A DNA stretch of 64,000 nucleotides, taken from contig JAWOHX010000011.1 in assembly GCA_046484975.1 (NCBI GenBank), positions 15,147 to 79,146 on the forward strand, written 5' to 3'. Each line of letters begins with the position of its first letter. Position 1 is the first letter of the stretch. Below, one piece after another: positions 21,697-32,400 of the stretch. The stretch comes from JAWOHX01 sp046484975. Lineage in GTDB: Bacteria; Bacillota; Clostridia; DUPQ01. A model generated the notes under the pieces. It did no database searches. It saw nothing but the letters and a program-made list of their open reading frames with translations, and was not told where the DNA came from. The position numbers and the translations under genes were made by a program.

Positions 21697-22106
21697 TTGA
21701 AGAAAAGGACTATTCATTCCCTTCGGACACAAGCAGGATCCCCTCCTACGTGCAAGACATCCTGATCGACTTGGGCAAGCATTCCCTCTGGTTCACGGGA
21801 GAAGCATTGTACAATGTCCGTGTCGTCCTCAGCGAGCTCATCGCCAACGCGGTGATCCACGGCAACAGGAACAATCCGAGGAAGACTGTGGACATCCATA
21901 TGGCTCTCGGGGAAAGGCGTCTGGAATTCCATGTCTTTGACAAGGGAAAAGGCTTTGAAATGAAAAAAATACCAAGGCAGAGACTCACCCGTGAAAGCTG
22001 CAGGGGCATCCTGATATGCACGAACATGTGCGACAACCTGGAGACTTGTTTCACCAGGGGGAAAGGCCATACCGTGTCCGTCATTTTTGAAAAGAAAAAG
22101 GATTGA
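21693..22106 (+). CDS. RsbW-like ATP-binding anti-sigma/serine kinase (motifs intact)
   Basis: A GHKL/HATPase_c_2 protein of 137 residues. The N-box is complete (Glu48, Asn52 in 'VLSELIANAVIHGN'), as is the G1 box (Asp83-x-Gly85-x-Gly87 in 'VFDKGKGF'). A short G2-like segment 'RGILICTNMCD' follows. It is expected to bind ATP, hold the sigma factor and phosphorylate the STAS protein. The ATGA overlap with the sigma gene supports coupling. It is the better kinase candidate of the two RsbW-like proteins here. Confidence 0.85.
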   Translation: MIEEKDYSFPSDTSRIPSYVQDILIDLGKHSLWFTGEALYNVRVVLSELIANAVIHGNRNNPRKTVDIHMALGERRLEFHVFDKGKGFEMKKIPRQRLTRESCRGILICTNMCDNLETCFTRGKGHTVSVIFEKKKD

Positions 22107-22110
22107 ATGC

Positions 22111-22140
22111 TTGACACCGGCTCGTTTCCTATGATATCTT
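22111..22140 (+). promoter_or_regulatory. Promoter for rpmG-secE-nusG and downstream
   Basis: TTGACA (22111-22116), 18-base spacer, TATCTT (22135-22140). It lies immediately after the RsbW-like gene and 64 bases before rpmG, whose leader contains a run of T residues. Confidence 0.5.
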
Positions 22141-22203
22141 ATATTGTGCTTAAGGAAGGTTCTTTTTTTTTGTATAAAAGAATCATTATCGGAGGGAAAA
22201 GCA

Positions 22204-22353
22204 ATGAGAGACAAAGTGACATTGGCTTGTACTGAATGCAAGCAGAGGAACTATATCACGAAAAAGAACAAGAAGAACACACCGGACAGGCTGGAGTTCA
22301 GCAAGTACTGCAAATTCTGCAGCAAACATACCCCTCACAGGGAAACAAAATAA
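22204..22353 (+). CDS. rpmG: 50S ribosomal protein L33
   Basis: A 49-residue zinc-ribbon form of L33 with two Cys pairs (CTEC and CKFC) and the C-terminal '[16 protein letters not shown]'. GGAGGG lies 7 bases before the ATG at 22204; an upstream in-frame TTG would start in the leader. Its position before secE-nusG is standard for Bacillota. Confidence 0.97.
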   Translation: MRDKVTLACTECKQRNYITKKNKKNTPDRLEFSKYCKFCSKHTPHRETK

Positions 22354-22372
22354 GGCGGGAGTGTATCAAAAA

Positions 22373-22573
22373 ATGACCGTTGTGAAGAAAGCCAGGTTCA
22401 AAGGTTTCTTTAAAGAGATTGGACAGGAGTTGAAAAAGGTCGTATGGCCGACCAAAGAGCAGCTCATTAAGAATACAGTGACAGTCATCGTGGTATGCGT
22501 CATCGTCGGCGTCATCATATGGTTGTTCGACATGGGTCTTTCTGCTCTCATCAGAGCTTTTGTGCTAAGGTAA
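22373..22573 (+). CDS. secE: Preprotein translocase subunit SecE
   Basis: A 66-residue single-spanning subunit of the SecYEG channel. The conserved 'FKEIGQELKKVVWPTKEQL' amphipathic region precedes one transmembrane helix (about 38-58). I use the ATG at 22373 because the in-frame GTG at 22361 overlaps the Shine-Dalgarno GGCGGGAG. nusG follows directly. Confidence 0.95.
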   Translation: MTVVKKARFKGFFKEIGQELKKVVWPTKEQLIKNTVTVIVVCVIVGVIIWLFDMGLSALIRAFVLR

Positions 22574-22584
22574 GGGGCGTATGC

Positions 22585-23136
22585 ATGTCTGAAGAAAACC
22601 AAACAACCGCATCGGAGAATTCCAACGCAAAATGGTATGTGGTGCATACCTATTCCGGCTATGAAAACAAGGTGAAGGCCAACCTTGAGAAGATCGTGGA
22701 GAACAGGGGCATGCATGAGCACATCGAGGAAATCGTCGTGCCCATGGAGGAAGTCATCGAGGAAAAAGCCGGTAAAAGGAAAGTGACATTCAAAAAGATA
22801 TTCCCCGGATACGTTCTGGTCAAGATGGTCATGAGTGATGAGTCCTGGTATGTGGTCAGGAACACCAGGGGCGTCACCGGTTTCGTCGGCCCTTCCGCGA
22901 AGCCCGTGCCCTTGTCACCGGATGAGGTCAAGACCATGCGCCTGGAAGGTGTGGAGACGGTTGTGGACTACTCCGTGGGAGACAATGTACGGGTCATCGA
23001 GGGGCCGCTGGAGAATTTCGTGGGCACCGTCGAGGAAGTCCACAGGGAAAAAAGAAAGATACGCGTCCTGATATCCATGTTCGGCAGGGAGACTCCCGTG
23101 GAACTGGAATACGGACAGATTCAGATCATACTATAA
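22585..23136 (+). CDS. nusG: Transcription termination/antitermination protein NusG
   Basis: N-terminal NGN domain with 'KWYVVHTYSGYENKVKANL' and 'FKKIFPGYVLVKM', C-terminal KOW domain with 'GDNVRVIEGPLENFVGTV'. It binds RNA polymerase and affects pausing and Rho or ribosome coupling. The start at 22585 gives the standard 183 residues, with TAAGGGG upstream; the longer in-frame reading overlaps secE in another frame and is not used. Confidence 0.97.
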   Translation: MSEENQTTASENSNAKWYVVHTYSGYENKVKANLEKIVENRGMHEHIEEIVVPMEEVIEEKAGKRKVTFKKIFPGYVLVKMVMSDESWYVVRNTRGVTGFVGPSAKPVPLSPDEVKTMRLEGVETVVDYSVGDNVRVIEGPLENFVGTVEEVHREKRKIRVLISMFGRETPVELEYGQIQIIL

Positions 23137-23160
23137 AAATAAATTGGGAGGTGGATACAC

Positions 23161-23586
23161 ATGGCAAAAAAAGTAACCGGCTACATCAAACTGCAGATCC
23201 CTGCAGGAAAAGCTACACCGGCTCCACCGGTTGGACCAGCCCTGGGACAGCATGGTGTCAACATCATGGGGTTCTGCAAGGAGTTTAATGAAAGAACAAA
23301 AAATGATATGGGACTGATCATCCCCGTTGTCATCACCGTTTTTGCGGACAGGTCTTTCACTTTCATCACCAAAACTCCCCCGGCTGCGGTTCTTCTGAAG
23401 AAGGCCTGTAAAATTGAAAGTGGGTCGGGCGTTCCAAACAAGGACAAGGTGGCAAAAATTTCAAAAGAGGAAGTCCAAAAGATTGCTGAGTTGAAAATGA
23501 CGGACCTGAATGCGGGAAGCATCGAATCCGCCATCAGCATGATTTCGGGAACAGCAAGAAGCATGGGCATCGTCGTAACGGACTGA
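23161..23586 (+). CDS. rplK: 50S ribosomal protein L11
   Basis: 141 residues with '[20 protein letters not shown]' and '[16 protein letters not shown]', the L11 signature, and the C-terminal RNA-binding '[13 protein letters not shown]'. It forms the GTPase-associated centre with L10/L12. GGGAGGTGG precedes the ATG. The pair rplK-rplA is a classic operon. Confidence 0.98.
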   Translation: MAKKVTGYIKLQIPAGKATPAPPVGPALGQHGVNIMGFCKEFNERTKNDMGLIIPVVITVFADRSFTFITKTPPAAVLLKKACKIESGSGVPNKDKVAKISKEEVQKIAELKMTDLNAGSIESAISMISGTARSMGIVVTD

Positions 23587-23649
23587 TGCGCATTCATTGT
23601 GGGAGGGACGATTGTCCCGAACAAAAGCAACCACGAAGGAGACGATGAT

Positions 23650-24345
23650 ATGAAAAGAGGAAAGAAATACTTACAGAGCAGCGAGCTGTTCGACAAGACC
23701 CAGACTTATGAAACACAGCAGGCGCTGGAACTGGTGCAAAAGACAGCGAAAGCGAAGTTCGATGAGACGGTGGAAGCCCATATCAGGCTGGGTGTTGATT
23801 CCAGGCATGCGGACCAGCAGGTCAGGGGAGCTGTCGTACTGCCCCACGGCACCGGAAAAACTGTCCGGGTGCTCGTATTCGCCAAAGGGGACAAAGCAAA
23901 GGAAGCCGAAGCCGCCGGTGCGGATTACGTCGGCGCCGAGGAGCTGGCGGATAAAATTAAGAATGAGAACTGGTTTTTATTCGATGTGGCCATCGCAACT
24001 CCGGACATGATGGGCGTGGTAGGAAAAATCGGCCGTGTACTTGGACCCAAAGGCCTGATGCCCAACCCGAAGGCAGGCACGGTGACCATGGATGTGAGCA
24101 AAGCCGTTTCCGATTCCAAAGCCGGAAAGATCGAATACAGGCTTGACAAGACCAATATCATCCATTGCCCCATCGGGAAAGTATCCTTCGGAACGGAAAA
24201 ACTGTCGGATAATTTCAAGACTCTCATGGAGGCCATCATCAAAGCGAAACCCTCTGCTTCCAAAGGCCAGTACCTTAGGAATGTGGTCGTTACATCCACC
24301 ATGGGGCCTGGCATCAAGGTGAATACGCAGAAAGTGCTTGATTAA
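23650..24345 (+). CDS. rplA: 50S ribosomal protein L1
   Basis: 231 residues starting '[16 protein letters not shown]'. L1 signatures include '[20 protein letters not shown]' and '[15 protein letters not shown]'. The ATG at 23650 has AAGGAGA upstream and is preferred to an in-frame codon at 23599 that would add 17 atypical residues. The gene's end contains the -35 of the rplJ promoter. Confidence 0.98.
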   Translation: MKRGKKYLQSSELFDKTQTYETQQALELVQKTAKAKFDETVEAHIRLGVDSRHADQQVRGAVVLPHGTGKTVRVLVFAKGDKAKEAEAAGADYVGAEELADKIKNENWFLFDVAIATPDMMGVVGKIGRVLGPKGLMPNPKAGTVTMDVSKAVSDSKAGKIEYRLDKTNIIHCPIGKVSFGTEKLSDNFKTLMEAIIKAKPSASKGQYLRNVVVTSTMGPGIKVNTQKVLD

Positions 24346-24366
24346 CGGGAACATATTGGTTATAAT
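24338..24366 (+). promoter_or_regulatory. Promoter for rplJ-rplL
   Basis: TTGATT (24338-24343), 17-base spacer, TATAAT (24361-24366). The -35 overlaps the last codons of rplA. It makes the L10 leader the 5' end of its own transcript. Confidence 0.65.
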
Positions 24367-24373
24367 GCATAAA

Positions 24374-24500
24374 GTAGATATGCCATAGACAGCAGGAGCT
24401 TTAAAAAGCGTAACGACATCCGTCTTCCTGCCGAGGTGAGATTTCCTTTTGAAGGATGATATCCTCGTATGTCTGTGTATATACGGGGATTTTTATATAG
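24374..24500 (+). ncRNA. Ribosomal protein L10 leader
   Basis: The segment between rplA and rplJ has the elements of the L10(L12)4-binding leader of Bacillota: AGACAGCAGGAGCT (from 24387) pairing across to CTTCCTGCCGAGGTG (24423-24437), followed by a terminator-like hairpin. The family's role is feedback repression of rplJL by the L10-L12 complex. Boundaries are approximate. Confidence 0.82.
24461..24496 (+). terminator. Attenuator hairpin in the L10 leader
   Basis: CCTCGTAT (24463-24470) pairs with ATACGGGG (24481-24488) around a 10-base loop, followed by ATTTTTAT. It lies just before the rplJ ribosome-binding site, in the expected place for L10-controlled attenuation. Confidence 0.75.
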
Positions 24501-24517
24501 TAAGGAGGTGTGGAAAA

Positions 24518-25054
24518 GTGGCCAGTGAAAAGATACTTGACAAAAAGAAAAAGCAGGTTGAAGTGATCAACAAAAAACTCATCGAAGCAGGATCCTTCGT
24601 ACTTGCCGACTACAGGGGACTGACGGTGGAACAGGATACAAAGCTCCGGGCGGAAATGCGAAAAGCCGGGGTTGATTATTCGGTAATCAAGAACAGCATC
24701 CTCAGGTTCGCAATACAGGGTACTGCCTATGAATCACTGGAATCTTATCTGGAAGGCCCCACGGCGGTCGCCTTCAGTGACGACCAGGTGAAGCCGGCGA
24801 AGATTCTTTTGAAATTTGCAAAGGACTTCAAGGTTCTGGAAATCAAAGCCGGGGCGGTGGACGGCAATGTCATCAACCTTTCCGGGGTGGAATTGCTAGC
24901 GAACCTTCCTTCAAAAGAGGAATTGATCGCGAAAATGCTGGGAAGCATGAACAGGCCCGTCACAGGGTTGGTTTATGTGTTGTCGGCAAATATCAGGGGT
25001 CTGGCGGTCGCCTTGCAGGCCATCGTCGATCAAAAACAAAGTGAAAGCGCTTAG
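24518..25054 (+). CDS. rplJ: 50S ribosomal protein L10
   Basis: 178 residues. 'FVLADYRGLTVEQDTKLRAE' and 'YSVIKNSILRFAI' are typical L10; the C-terminal helix would bind L12 dimers. The start is the GTG at 24518 with AAGGAGGTG seven bases upstream. A longer in-frame reading from 24449 would translate the attenuator and is rejected. rplL follows 26 bases later. Confidence 0.97.
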   Translation: MASEKILDKKKKQVEVINKKLIEAGSFVLADYRGLTVEQDTKLRAEMRKAGVDYSVIKNSILRFAIQGTAYESLESYLEGPTAVAFSDDQVKPAKILLKFAKDFKVLEIKAGAVDGNVINLSGVELLANLPSKEELIAKMLGSMNRPVTGLVYVLSANIRGLAVALQAIVDQKQSESA

Positions 25055-25080
25055 CATAATGAAATTGGAGGATTTGAAAC

Positions 25081-25470
25081 ATGAATGAGAAATTGCAGAA
25101 ATTAATGGAAGAAATCAAAGGAATGACGGTCATCGAACTGTCTGAACTGGTTAAGGCCCTTGAAACGGAATTTGGCGTCTCAGCGGCCGCCCCTGTCTCT
25201 GCCGCAGCGGCAGGAGCACCTGCAGCAGGCGGAGCACCTGCGGAAGCTGTTGAAGAACAGACCGAATTCGACGTCATCCTCAAAGAAGTGGGAGCCGAGA
25301 AAATCAAGGTCATCAAAGTGGTCAGGGAAGTCACGGGACTCGGGCTGAAGGAAGCCAAGGACCTGGTGGACGGCGCCCCCAACACAGTCAAGGAAGCCAT
25401 TTCCAAGCAGGATGCGGAAGGCATCGCAACGAAATTCAAGGAAGTCGGAGCCACCTGCGAAATCAAATAA
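25081..25470 (+). CDS. rplL: 50S ribosomal protein L7/L12
   Basis: 129 residues: N-terminal dimerisation helix pair, an Ala/Pro/Gly-rich hinge (about 36-58), and the C-terminal '[20 protein letters not shown]' that contacts translation factors. It closes the rplJL unit, which ends in a strong terminator. Confidence 0.98.
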   Translation: MNEKLQKLMEEIKGMTVIELSELVKALETEFGVSAAAPVSAAAAGAPAAGGAPAEAVEEQTEFDVILKEVGAEKIKVIKVVREVTGLGLKEAKDLVDGAPNTVKEAISKQDAEGIATKFKEVGATCEIK

Positions 25471-25485
25471 TGGAAATACAACCGG

Positions 25486-25511
25486 AAACGGGGGGGATTC
25501 CCCCCGTTTTT
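25486..25511 (+). terminator. Rho-independent terminator after rplL
   Basis: Left arm AAACGGGGGG (25486-25495) and right arm CCCCCCGTTT (25500-25509) around a four-base loop, with the T run continuing to 25511. It separates rplJL from rpoBC. Confidence 0.92.
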
Positions 25512-25562
25512 CGTTGTTTGTGCGTGGAAAAAATCAAGAAAAAATCATTCATTCATTTTTAA

Positions 25563-25591
25563 TTGACAAAAAAAATGAATAATGATAAAAT
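25563..25591 (+). promoter_or_regulatory. Strong promoter for rpoB-rpoC
   Basis: Consensus TTGACA (25563-25568), 17-base spacer, extended -10 TGATAAAAT (25583-25591). It lies after the rplL terminator, so rpoBC is an independent unit. Confidence 0.8.
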
Positions 25592-25759
25592 GACTAAATG
25601 TGCGATTATGTATATGTGCTTGACCACCCCTTCAATGCCAACCGGAATTTCAAAATCAGGGGTGTCTGTTGGAATTATAGCATGCCAGCGCGGAAAATGC
25701 AATAAAGCCGAACAGCATATGTGCATCTGAATAAATAAATAATATGAGGTGGAAATTAC
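25592..25759 (+). other. Long rpoB 5' leader with possible pseudoknot
   Basis: No reading frame with a ribosome-binding site is seen. Segment 25625-25631 (CACCCCT) can pair with 25658-25664, and 25638-25642 (CCAAC) with 25668-25672 (GTTGG), in the interleaved order of an H-type pseudoknot. An ATATGTGC direct repeat lies near both ends. The last 20 bases hold the rpoB ribosome-binding site GAGGTGG. A regulatory role is only a suggestion. Confidence 0.4.
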
Positions 25760-28700
25760 ATGGTGCATCCCATCAAATTAGGCAAAAAGGAACGCATGAG
25801 TTTTTCAAAAATCAATGAAGTTCTGGAGATGCCTAATCTTATTGAAGTCCAAAAAAAGTCTTATCAATGGTTTTTAGAAGAAGGATTGAAAGAAGTGTTC
25901 AAGGATGTTTCCCCAATCACAGACTATACCGGGAACCTTGTCCTTGAATTTATCGACCATAAGATAGAGGAGGCGCCGAAATACTCCGTCCAGGAATGCA
26001 AGGAAAGGGACGCCACATACCAGGCACCATTGAGGGTGAAGGTCCGCCTGATCAACACTGAGACAGGCGAAATCAAGGAACAGGAGATCTTCATGGGGGA
26101 TTTCCCCCTCATGACCACGACGGGCACCTTCATCATCAACGGCGCGGAGAGGGTCATCGTCAGCCAGCTGGTGCGCTCACCCGGTGCATATTACACGGAG
26201 AAAAAGGATAAGTCGGGAAAAAGCCTTTATTCCAGCACCCTCATCCCGAACAGAGGTGCATGGATTGAATACGAGACCGACTCCAATGATGTTTTCTATG
26301 TCAGAATCGACCGGACCCGCAAACTGCCTCTCACCGTATTGATCCGGGCGCTGGGGTACGGTACCGATACCCAGATCAATCAGTTCTTTGGCAACGACTC
26401 CCTGTTGGAGGCCACGTTTTCCAAAGATGCGGCCAAATCGGTGGAAGAAGGACTGTATGAGATCTACCACAGGCTGAGGCCAGGGGAACCCCCAACCGTG
26501 GAAAGCGCCTCCGCTTTGTTCAACAACCTGTTTTTCGACCCGAAAAGATACGACATGGCACGGTTTGGACGATACAAGTTCAACAAGAAGCTTGCCATAT
26601 CCAACAGGATCCTTGACACCATTGCCGCGGAAGACATCAAACATCCCAAAACAGGAGAGATCTTTGCCAAAGAAGGCGACAGGATCGACCATGAGACCGC
26701 GCTGAAGATTGAAATCAGCGGCATAAACGAGGTGCTCATCCTGACGGACAACAGGAAGTTCAAGGTCATCGGCAACAAGACCGTTGAGTTGGCCCCCTTC
26801 GTGAATTTCAATTATAAAAAATTCAGTCTTACGGAAAAAGTGAATTATGAAGTGTTGATGGATATCCTCGCCACATGCAAGACGGATGAGGAGATCATGG
26901 AGGCCTTTGTTGAGAAAAAGCAGGACCTGTCCCCGAAATCCATCACCAAGGCAGACATCATGGCATCCATCAGTTATCTGATCGGGCTTTCCTGTGGCAC
27001 CGGGAACACTGATGACATCGACCATCTGGGAAACAGAAGGATCCGTTCTGTCGGTGAGTTGCTCCAGAACCAGTTCAGAATAGGCTTCGCCAGGATGGAG
27101 AGGGTCATTCGGGAAAGGATGACCATTCAGGACATTGACATCATCACACCCCAGGCCCTGATCAACATCCGGCCCATCACCGCAGCCATCAAGGAGTTCT
27201 TCGGGTCCAGTCAGCTGTCCCAGTTCATGGACCAACCCAATCCCCTGGCCGAACTGACTCATAAGAGAAGGCTCAGCGCTCTGGGACCTGGGGGATTGAG
27301 CAGGGAAAGGGCCAGCTTCGAGGTGAGGGACGTCCATTACTCCCATTACGGAAGGATGTGCCCCATCGAGACCCCGGAAGGTCCCAACATCGGCCTGATT
27401 GCATCCTTGAGCACATTCGCCCGGATCAATGAATATGGTTTCATCGAGACTCCCTACAGGAAAGTGGACAAGGCCACAGGCATCGTGACAAGCCAGGTGG
27501 ACTACCTGACTGCCGATTCCGAGGACAACTTCATTGTGGCTCAGGCCAATGCGCTGCTGACCGAAGAAGGAAAGTTCCTGAACAACAGGGTGAATGTACG
27601 GTTTAAAAGCGATAAGATCAACGTGGACTCCAACCGCGTGGACTACATGGATGTGTCCCCGAAGCAACTGGTCTCGGTGGCCACAAGCATGATTCCATTC
27701 CTGGAGAACGACGACGCAAACAGGGCCCTGATGGGATCCAACATGCAACGGCAGGCAGTTCCCCTGATCAAGCCTGAATCACCCATCATCGCAACCGGGA
27801 TGGAATACAAGGTGGCCAAGGATTCCGGAGTATGCGCCATCGCCGAGGAAGCCGGCATTGTTGAAAGTGTGACGGCCAATAAAATTGTAATCAGAGGCGC
27901 GGACAAAACAAGATATGACTATGACCTGTTGAAATACAAACGTTCCAACCAGGGGACATGCATCAACCAGAGGCCCATTGTCTCAAAAGGGGAATCAGTT
28001 GAAAAAGGACAGATTCTCGCCGATGGCCCGGCCACGGAAGGCGGAGAGATTTCCCTTGGGAAAAACATCCTGGTGGGATTCATGACATGGGAGGGTTACA
28101 ATTATGAGGATGCCATCCTGATCAGCGAGAAGCTTGTGCAGGATGATGTGTTCACATCCATCCATATAGAGGAATACGACATCGAGGCAAGGGACACAAA
28201 GCTCGGGCCCGAGGACATCACCAGGGACATTCCTAATGTCGGGGAGGAAGCCCTGAAGGACCTGGACGAAAGAGGTGTCATCCGCATCGGTGCAGAGGTC
28301 CGCTCCGGCGACATCCTTGTCGGCAAGGTCACCCCGAAAGGGGAAACCGAGCTGACTCCCGAGGAGCGGCTCCTCAGGGCCATATTCGGTGAGAAATCAA
28401 GGGACGTCAGGGACACATCCCTCCGGGTTCCCCATGGGGAATCAGGGATCATTGTGGATGTGAAGGTGTTCACCAAGGAAGAAGGTGACGAACTCAACCC
28501 TGGCGTCAACGAAATGGTCCGGGTGTTCATCGCCCAGAAACGGAAAGTCTCCATCGGTGACAAGATGGCCGGCAGGCACGGAAACAAAGGGGTCATATCA
28601 AAAATCATGCCCGCGGAAGACATGCCATTCCTCCCCGACGGGACCCCTCTGGAAATCGTCCTGAATCCCCTGGGTGTACCTTCTAGGATGAACATCGGCC

Positions 28701-29470
28701 AGGTTCTGGAGGTTCATCTCGGTTATGCGGCCAAGGCGCTGGGATGGAGAATCGCGACCCCTGTTTTTGACGGGGCCTCGGAACTGGACATTTTTGAATG
28801 CCTCAAAATGGCTGGCATCAACCAGGACGGGAAATCCGTGCTGTATGACGGGAGAACAGGCCAGCCTTTCAACAACCGGGTCACCGTGGGATTCATGTAC
28901 ATGCTGAAGTTGGCCCATCTGGTGGATGATAAAATCCATGCCAGATCCACCGGCCCATATTCCCTGGTCACCCAGCAGCCGCTGGGAGGCAAGGCCCAGT
29001 TCGGCGGACAACGCTTCGGGGAAATGGAAGTATGGGCATTGGAGGCATATGGCGCCGCCTACACGCTTCAGGAAATGCTCACGGTGAAATCTGATGATGT
29101 CATCGGAAGGGTCAAGACATATGAGGCCATCGTGAAAGGGGAGAATGTCCCCCGGGCCGGTATACCGGAAGCCTTCAAAGTCCTTGTCAAGGAATTCCAA
29201 AGCCTTGCCCTGGATGTGAGGGTGTTCGCCAGCGACAATACGGAGGTCCGCATCAAGGACACCAGTGAGGAAGATTATGTCAAGTTGAATGTCAACCTGT
29301 CGGGGACAGAGGATTACGACTACATGGAAGACGAACTGTTCACCATGGACAAGCCCCGCAAGCCAGTTGAAAGCATTGACATTCTGGAAGATGACAACGA
29401 AGAAGACGTCCTGGACAGCATGATCGTGGAAGACATCGAGGACGAGGCAGTCGAAGAAGATACCGAGTAA
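25760..29470 (+). CDS. rpoB: DNA-directed RNA polymerase subunit beta
   Basis: 1236 residues. The rifampicin region (about 480-510) reads '[17 protein letters not shown]' then '[13 protein letters not shown]', so the common resistance positions equivalent to E. coli Asp516, His526 and Ser531 are wild type. Other signatures are '[14 protein letters not shown]' and '[15 protein letters not shown]'. The last 30 residues are strongly acidic, a non-conserved tail. The ATG at 25760 has GAGGTGG upstream. Confidence 0.99.
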   Translation: MVHPIKLGKKERMSFSKINEVLEMPNLIEVQKKSYQWFLEEGLKEVFKDVSPITDYTGNLVLEFIDHKIEEAPKYSVQECKERDATYQAPLRVKVRLINTETGEIKEQEIFMGDFPLMTTTGTFIINGAERVIVSQLVRSPGAYYTEKKDKSGKSLYSSTLIPNRGAWIEYETDSNDVFYVRIDRTRKLPLTVLIRALGYGTDTQINQFFGNDSLLEATFSKDAAKSVEEGLYEIYHRLRPGEPPTVESASALFNNLFFDPKRYDMARFGRYKFNKKLAISNRILDTIAAEDIKHPKTGEIFAKEGDRIDHETALKIEISGINEVLILTDNRKFKVIGNKTVELAPFVNFNYKKFSLTEKVNYEVLMDILATCKTDEEIMEAFVEKKQDLSPKSITKADIMASISYLIGLSCGTGNTDDIDHLGNRRIRSVGELLQNQFRIGFARMERVIRERMTIQDIDIITPQALINIRPITAAIKEFFGSSQLSQFMDQPNPLAELTHKRRLSALGPGGLSRERASFEVRDVHYSHYGRMCPIETPEGPNIGLIASLSTFARINEYGFIETPYRKVDKATGIVTSQVDYLTADSEDNFIVAQANALLTEEGKFLNNRVNVRFKSDKINVDSNRVDYMDVSPKQLVSVATSMIPFLENDDANRALMGSNMQRQAVPLIKPESPIIATGMEYKVAKDSGVCAIAEEAGIVESVTANKIVIRGADKTRYDYDLLKYKRSNQGTCINQRPIVSKGESVEKGQILADGPATEGGEISLGKNILVGFMTWEGYNYEDAILISEKLVQDDVFTSIHIEEYDIEARDTKLGPEDITRDIPNVGEEALKDLDERGVIRIGAEVRSGDILVGKVTPKGETELTPEERLLRAIFGEKSRDVRDTSLRVPHGESGIIVDVKVFTKEEGDELNPGVNEMVRVFIAQKRKVSIGDKMAGRHGNKGVISKIMPAEDMPFLPDGTPLEIVLNPLGVPSRMNIGQVLEVHLGYAAKALGWRIATPVFDGASELDIFECLKMAGINQDGKSVLYDGRTGQPFNNRVTVGFMYMLKLAHLVDDKIHARSTGPYSLVTQQPLGGKAQFGGQRFGEMEVWALEAYGAAYTLQEMLTVKSDDVIGRVKTYEAIVKGENVPRAGIPEAFKVLVKEFQSLALDVRVFASDNTEVRIKDTSEEDYVKLNVNLSGTEDYDYMEDELFTMDKPRKPVESIDILEDDNEEDVLDSMIVEDIEDEAVEEDTE

Positions 29471-29491
29471 AGGGTGGAAGGAGCATAAACT

Positions 29492-32400
29492 GTGCAGGAT
29501 TATGATAATTTTGATGTTATAAAAATCGGGCTGGCTTCGCCGGAACAGATCAGGGAGTGGTCAAAAGGCGAAGTGAAAAAACCTGAGACGATAAATTACA
29601 GGACACTCAAGCCGGAAAGGGACGGATTGTTCTGCGAAAGGATATTCGGACCCACGAAGGACTGGGAATGCCACTGCGGGAAATACAAAAGGATACGCTA
29701 CAAGGGTGTGATATGCGACCGCTGTGGGGTCGAAGTCACCAGAAGCAAGGTCAGGAGGGAACGGATGGGCCATATCGAGTTGGCCGCCCCCGTTTCCCAT
29801 ATCTGGTATTTCAGGGGGATTCCCAGCCGGATGGGACTGGTCCTGGACATGAGTCCAAGGGCTCTGGAAAGGGTGCTGTATTTCAATGCATTCGTTGTTC
29901 TGGATCCCGGTGAAACAGGATTGTTGAAAAAACAGATTCTCAACGACAGGGAATACAGGGAGAACCAGGAGAAATACGGAAAATCATTCAAAGCGGAGAT
30001 GGGTGCGGAGGCAATCAAGAAGCTGCTGGACGAAATCAACCTGGAAGAAGAATGCGAGTCATTGAAACATGAACTCAGGAACAGTTCAGGCCAGAAGAAA
30101 GTCCGGATCATCAAACGGCTTGAGACACTGGAGTCCTTCCGGATATCCGGCAACAAGCCGGACTGGATGATTCTCGATGTGGTACCTGTGATACCTCCCG
30201 ATCTGCGACCCATGGTGCAGCTTGACGGCGGCCGTTTTGCAACAAGCGACCTCAATGACCTGTACAGAAGGGTCATCAACCGGAACAACCGGCTCAAGCG
30301 TCTCCTGGACCTGGGGGCACCCGACATCATCGTACGCAACGAGAAAAGAATGCTTCAGGAAGCCGTGGATGCCTTGATCAACAACGGCAGGAAAGGCAAA
30401 CCGGTCACAGGCCCCGGCAACAGGCCCCTCAAGTCCCTTTCGGACATGCTCCGGGGAAAACAGGGAAGGTTCCGTCAGAACCTCCTCGGGAAACGCGTGG
30501 ACTATTCAGGCCGGTCGGTCATCGTCATCGGCCCCGAGCTTAAACTATACCAATGCGGGTTGCCAAAGGAAATGGCCCTGGAGCTCTTTAAGCCCTTTGT
30601 CATGAAAAGGCTTGTCAGCGACGGGATTGCCCATAACATCAAAAGCGCAAAAAGAATGGTGGAAAGAGTCCGTTCAGAAGTGTGGGACATACTGGAGGAG
30701 GTCATCAAGGACCATCCCGTTTTATTGAACAGGGCGCCGACTCTCCACAGGCTTGGCATACAGGCCTTTGAGCCCAAACTGGTGGAAGGCCGCGCCATCC
30801 AGCTGCATCCGCTGGTCTGCAATGCATACAACGCGGATTTCGACGGGGACCAGATGGCCGTCCATGTTCCCCTTTCAGCGGAATCCCAGGCGGAAGCCAG
30901 GTTCCTGATGCTCTCCGCAAACAACCTCCTTGCACCCAAGGATGGGAAACCCATCACGGTTCCCACCCAGGACATGGTCCTGGGAAGCTATTACCTGACC
31001 ATCAGCAAAGACGGGGAAAAGGGAGAGGGAAAAGCTTTTGGGGGCATCAATGAGATTCTGATGGCACTTGACGAGAATGATATCACCCTCCATTCGAAGA
31101 TCAGAATGAGAACGGAAAAAATCATTGACGGCAAGAAGGTCAGCAGGGTCATCAATGTCACCGCCGGCAAGGTTATTTTCAATGAAATCATACCCCAGGA
31201 TCTCGGATTTGTGGACAGGACGAACCCGGATACCTTCATGGACCTTGAGATTGCTGAAGTGGTGGGTAAAAAACAGCTTCAGAAAATCATCCAGCAGCTG
31301 ATCAATTGCCATGGTACCACGAAAGCGGCGGAGATTCTGGACAAGATCAAGGAGATCGGATTCGCATATTCCACCAAGGGTGCCATCACCATCAGCGTCA
31401 GCGACATGGTGATCCCCGAGGAGAAACCCATTCTCATCGATGAAACCGAGAAACAGGTGGAAAAAGTCACCAACCAGTTCAGAAGGGGACTGATCACCAA
31501 CGAGGAACGATACAATTCCGTCATCAAGCTGTGGACGGAGACCGGGGACAAGGTCACACAGGCCCTGATGAACGGGCTGGATCCCATGAATCCCCTCTAC
31601 ATCATGTCCAGGTCGGGTGCAAGGGGTGACGAGAATCAGATCAAACAGCTGGCAGGAATGAGGGGACTGATGTTCGACACATCAGGGAAGATCATTGAGA
31701 TTCCCATCAAATCGAATTTCCGCGAGGGATTGAATGTTCTGGAATTCTTCATTTCCAGCAACGGGGCCAGAAAAGGTCTGGCGGATACGGCGCTGAGGAC
31801 TGCTGACTCCGGATATCTCACCAGAAGGCTGGTGGATGTGAGCCATGATGTCATCATCAAGGAGATGGACTGCAAGACCACCGGGGACATTGAGGTTTCC
31901 GCCATTTATGACGGAAAAGAGACCATCGAGACCTTGAGCGATAGAATCAAGGGCAGATATGTCATCCATGAGGTTTTGGACCCGGAAACCGGTGAGGAAC
32001 TGATTCCCAAGGATTGTTTCATCACCGATGACATGGCCAATGCAGTGGAAGACGCTGGAATCAAGAACATCAGGGTGAGATCCGCCCTTGCATGCAAGAC
32101 TCGCAACGGCGTTTGCTCCAAATGCTACGGGATGAACCTGGCAACCCATGAACCCATATGCAAGGGAGAAGCGGTGGGAATCATCGCGGCCCAGTCCATC
32201 GGGGAGCCGGGAACACAGCTGACCATGAGAACCTTTCATACCGGCGGAATCGCAGGGGAAGACATCACCCAGGGCCTTCCACGTGTGGAGGAACTGTTCG
32301 AGGCCAGGAAACCCAAGGGGCTTTCCATCATTTCAGAAATCGTCGGACAGGTGAAAATCAACGAAACGAAGATGAACAGGGAAATCATCATCGAGGGAGA

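Noticed and set aside
24449..24517. In-frame N-terminal extension of rplJ.
   Set aside because: It would translate the L10 leader attenuator; the GTG at 24518 has the proper ribosome-binding site.
27200..27310. Possible rifampicin-resistance change in rpoB (Pro after DQ).
   Set aside because: The main resistance positions are wild type and this site varies naturally in Clostridia.
26177..27748. A 523-codon open frame antisense to rpoB.
   Set aside because: It mirrors the codon structure of rpoB, lacks a ribosome-binding site and encodes no recognisable protein; a shadow frame.
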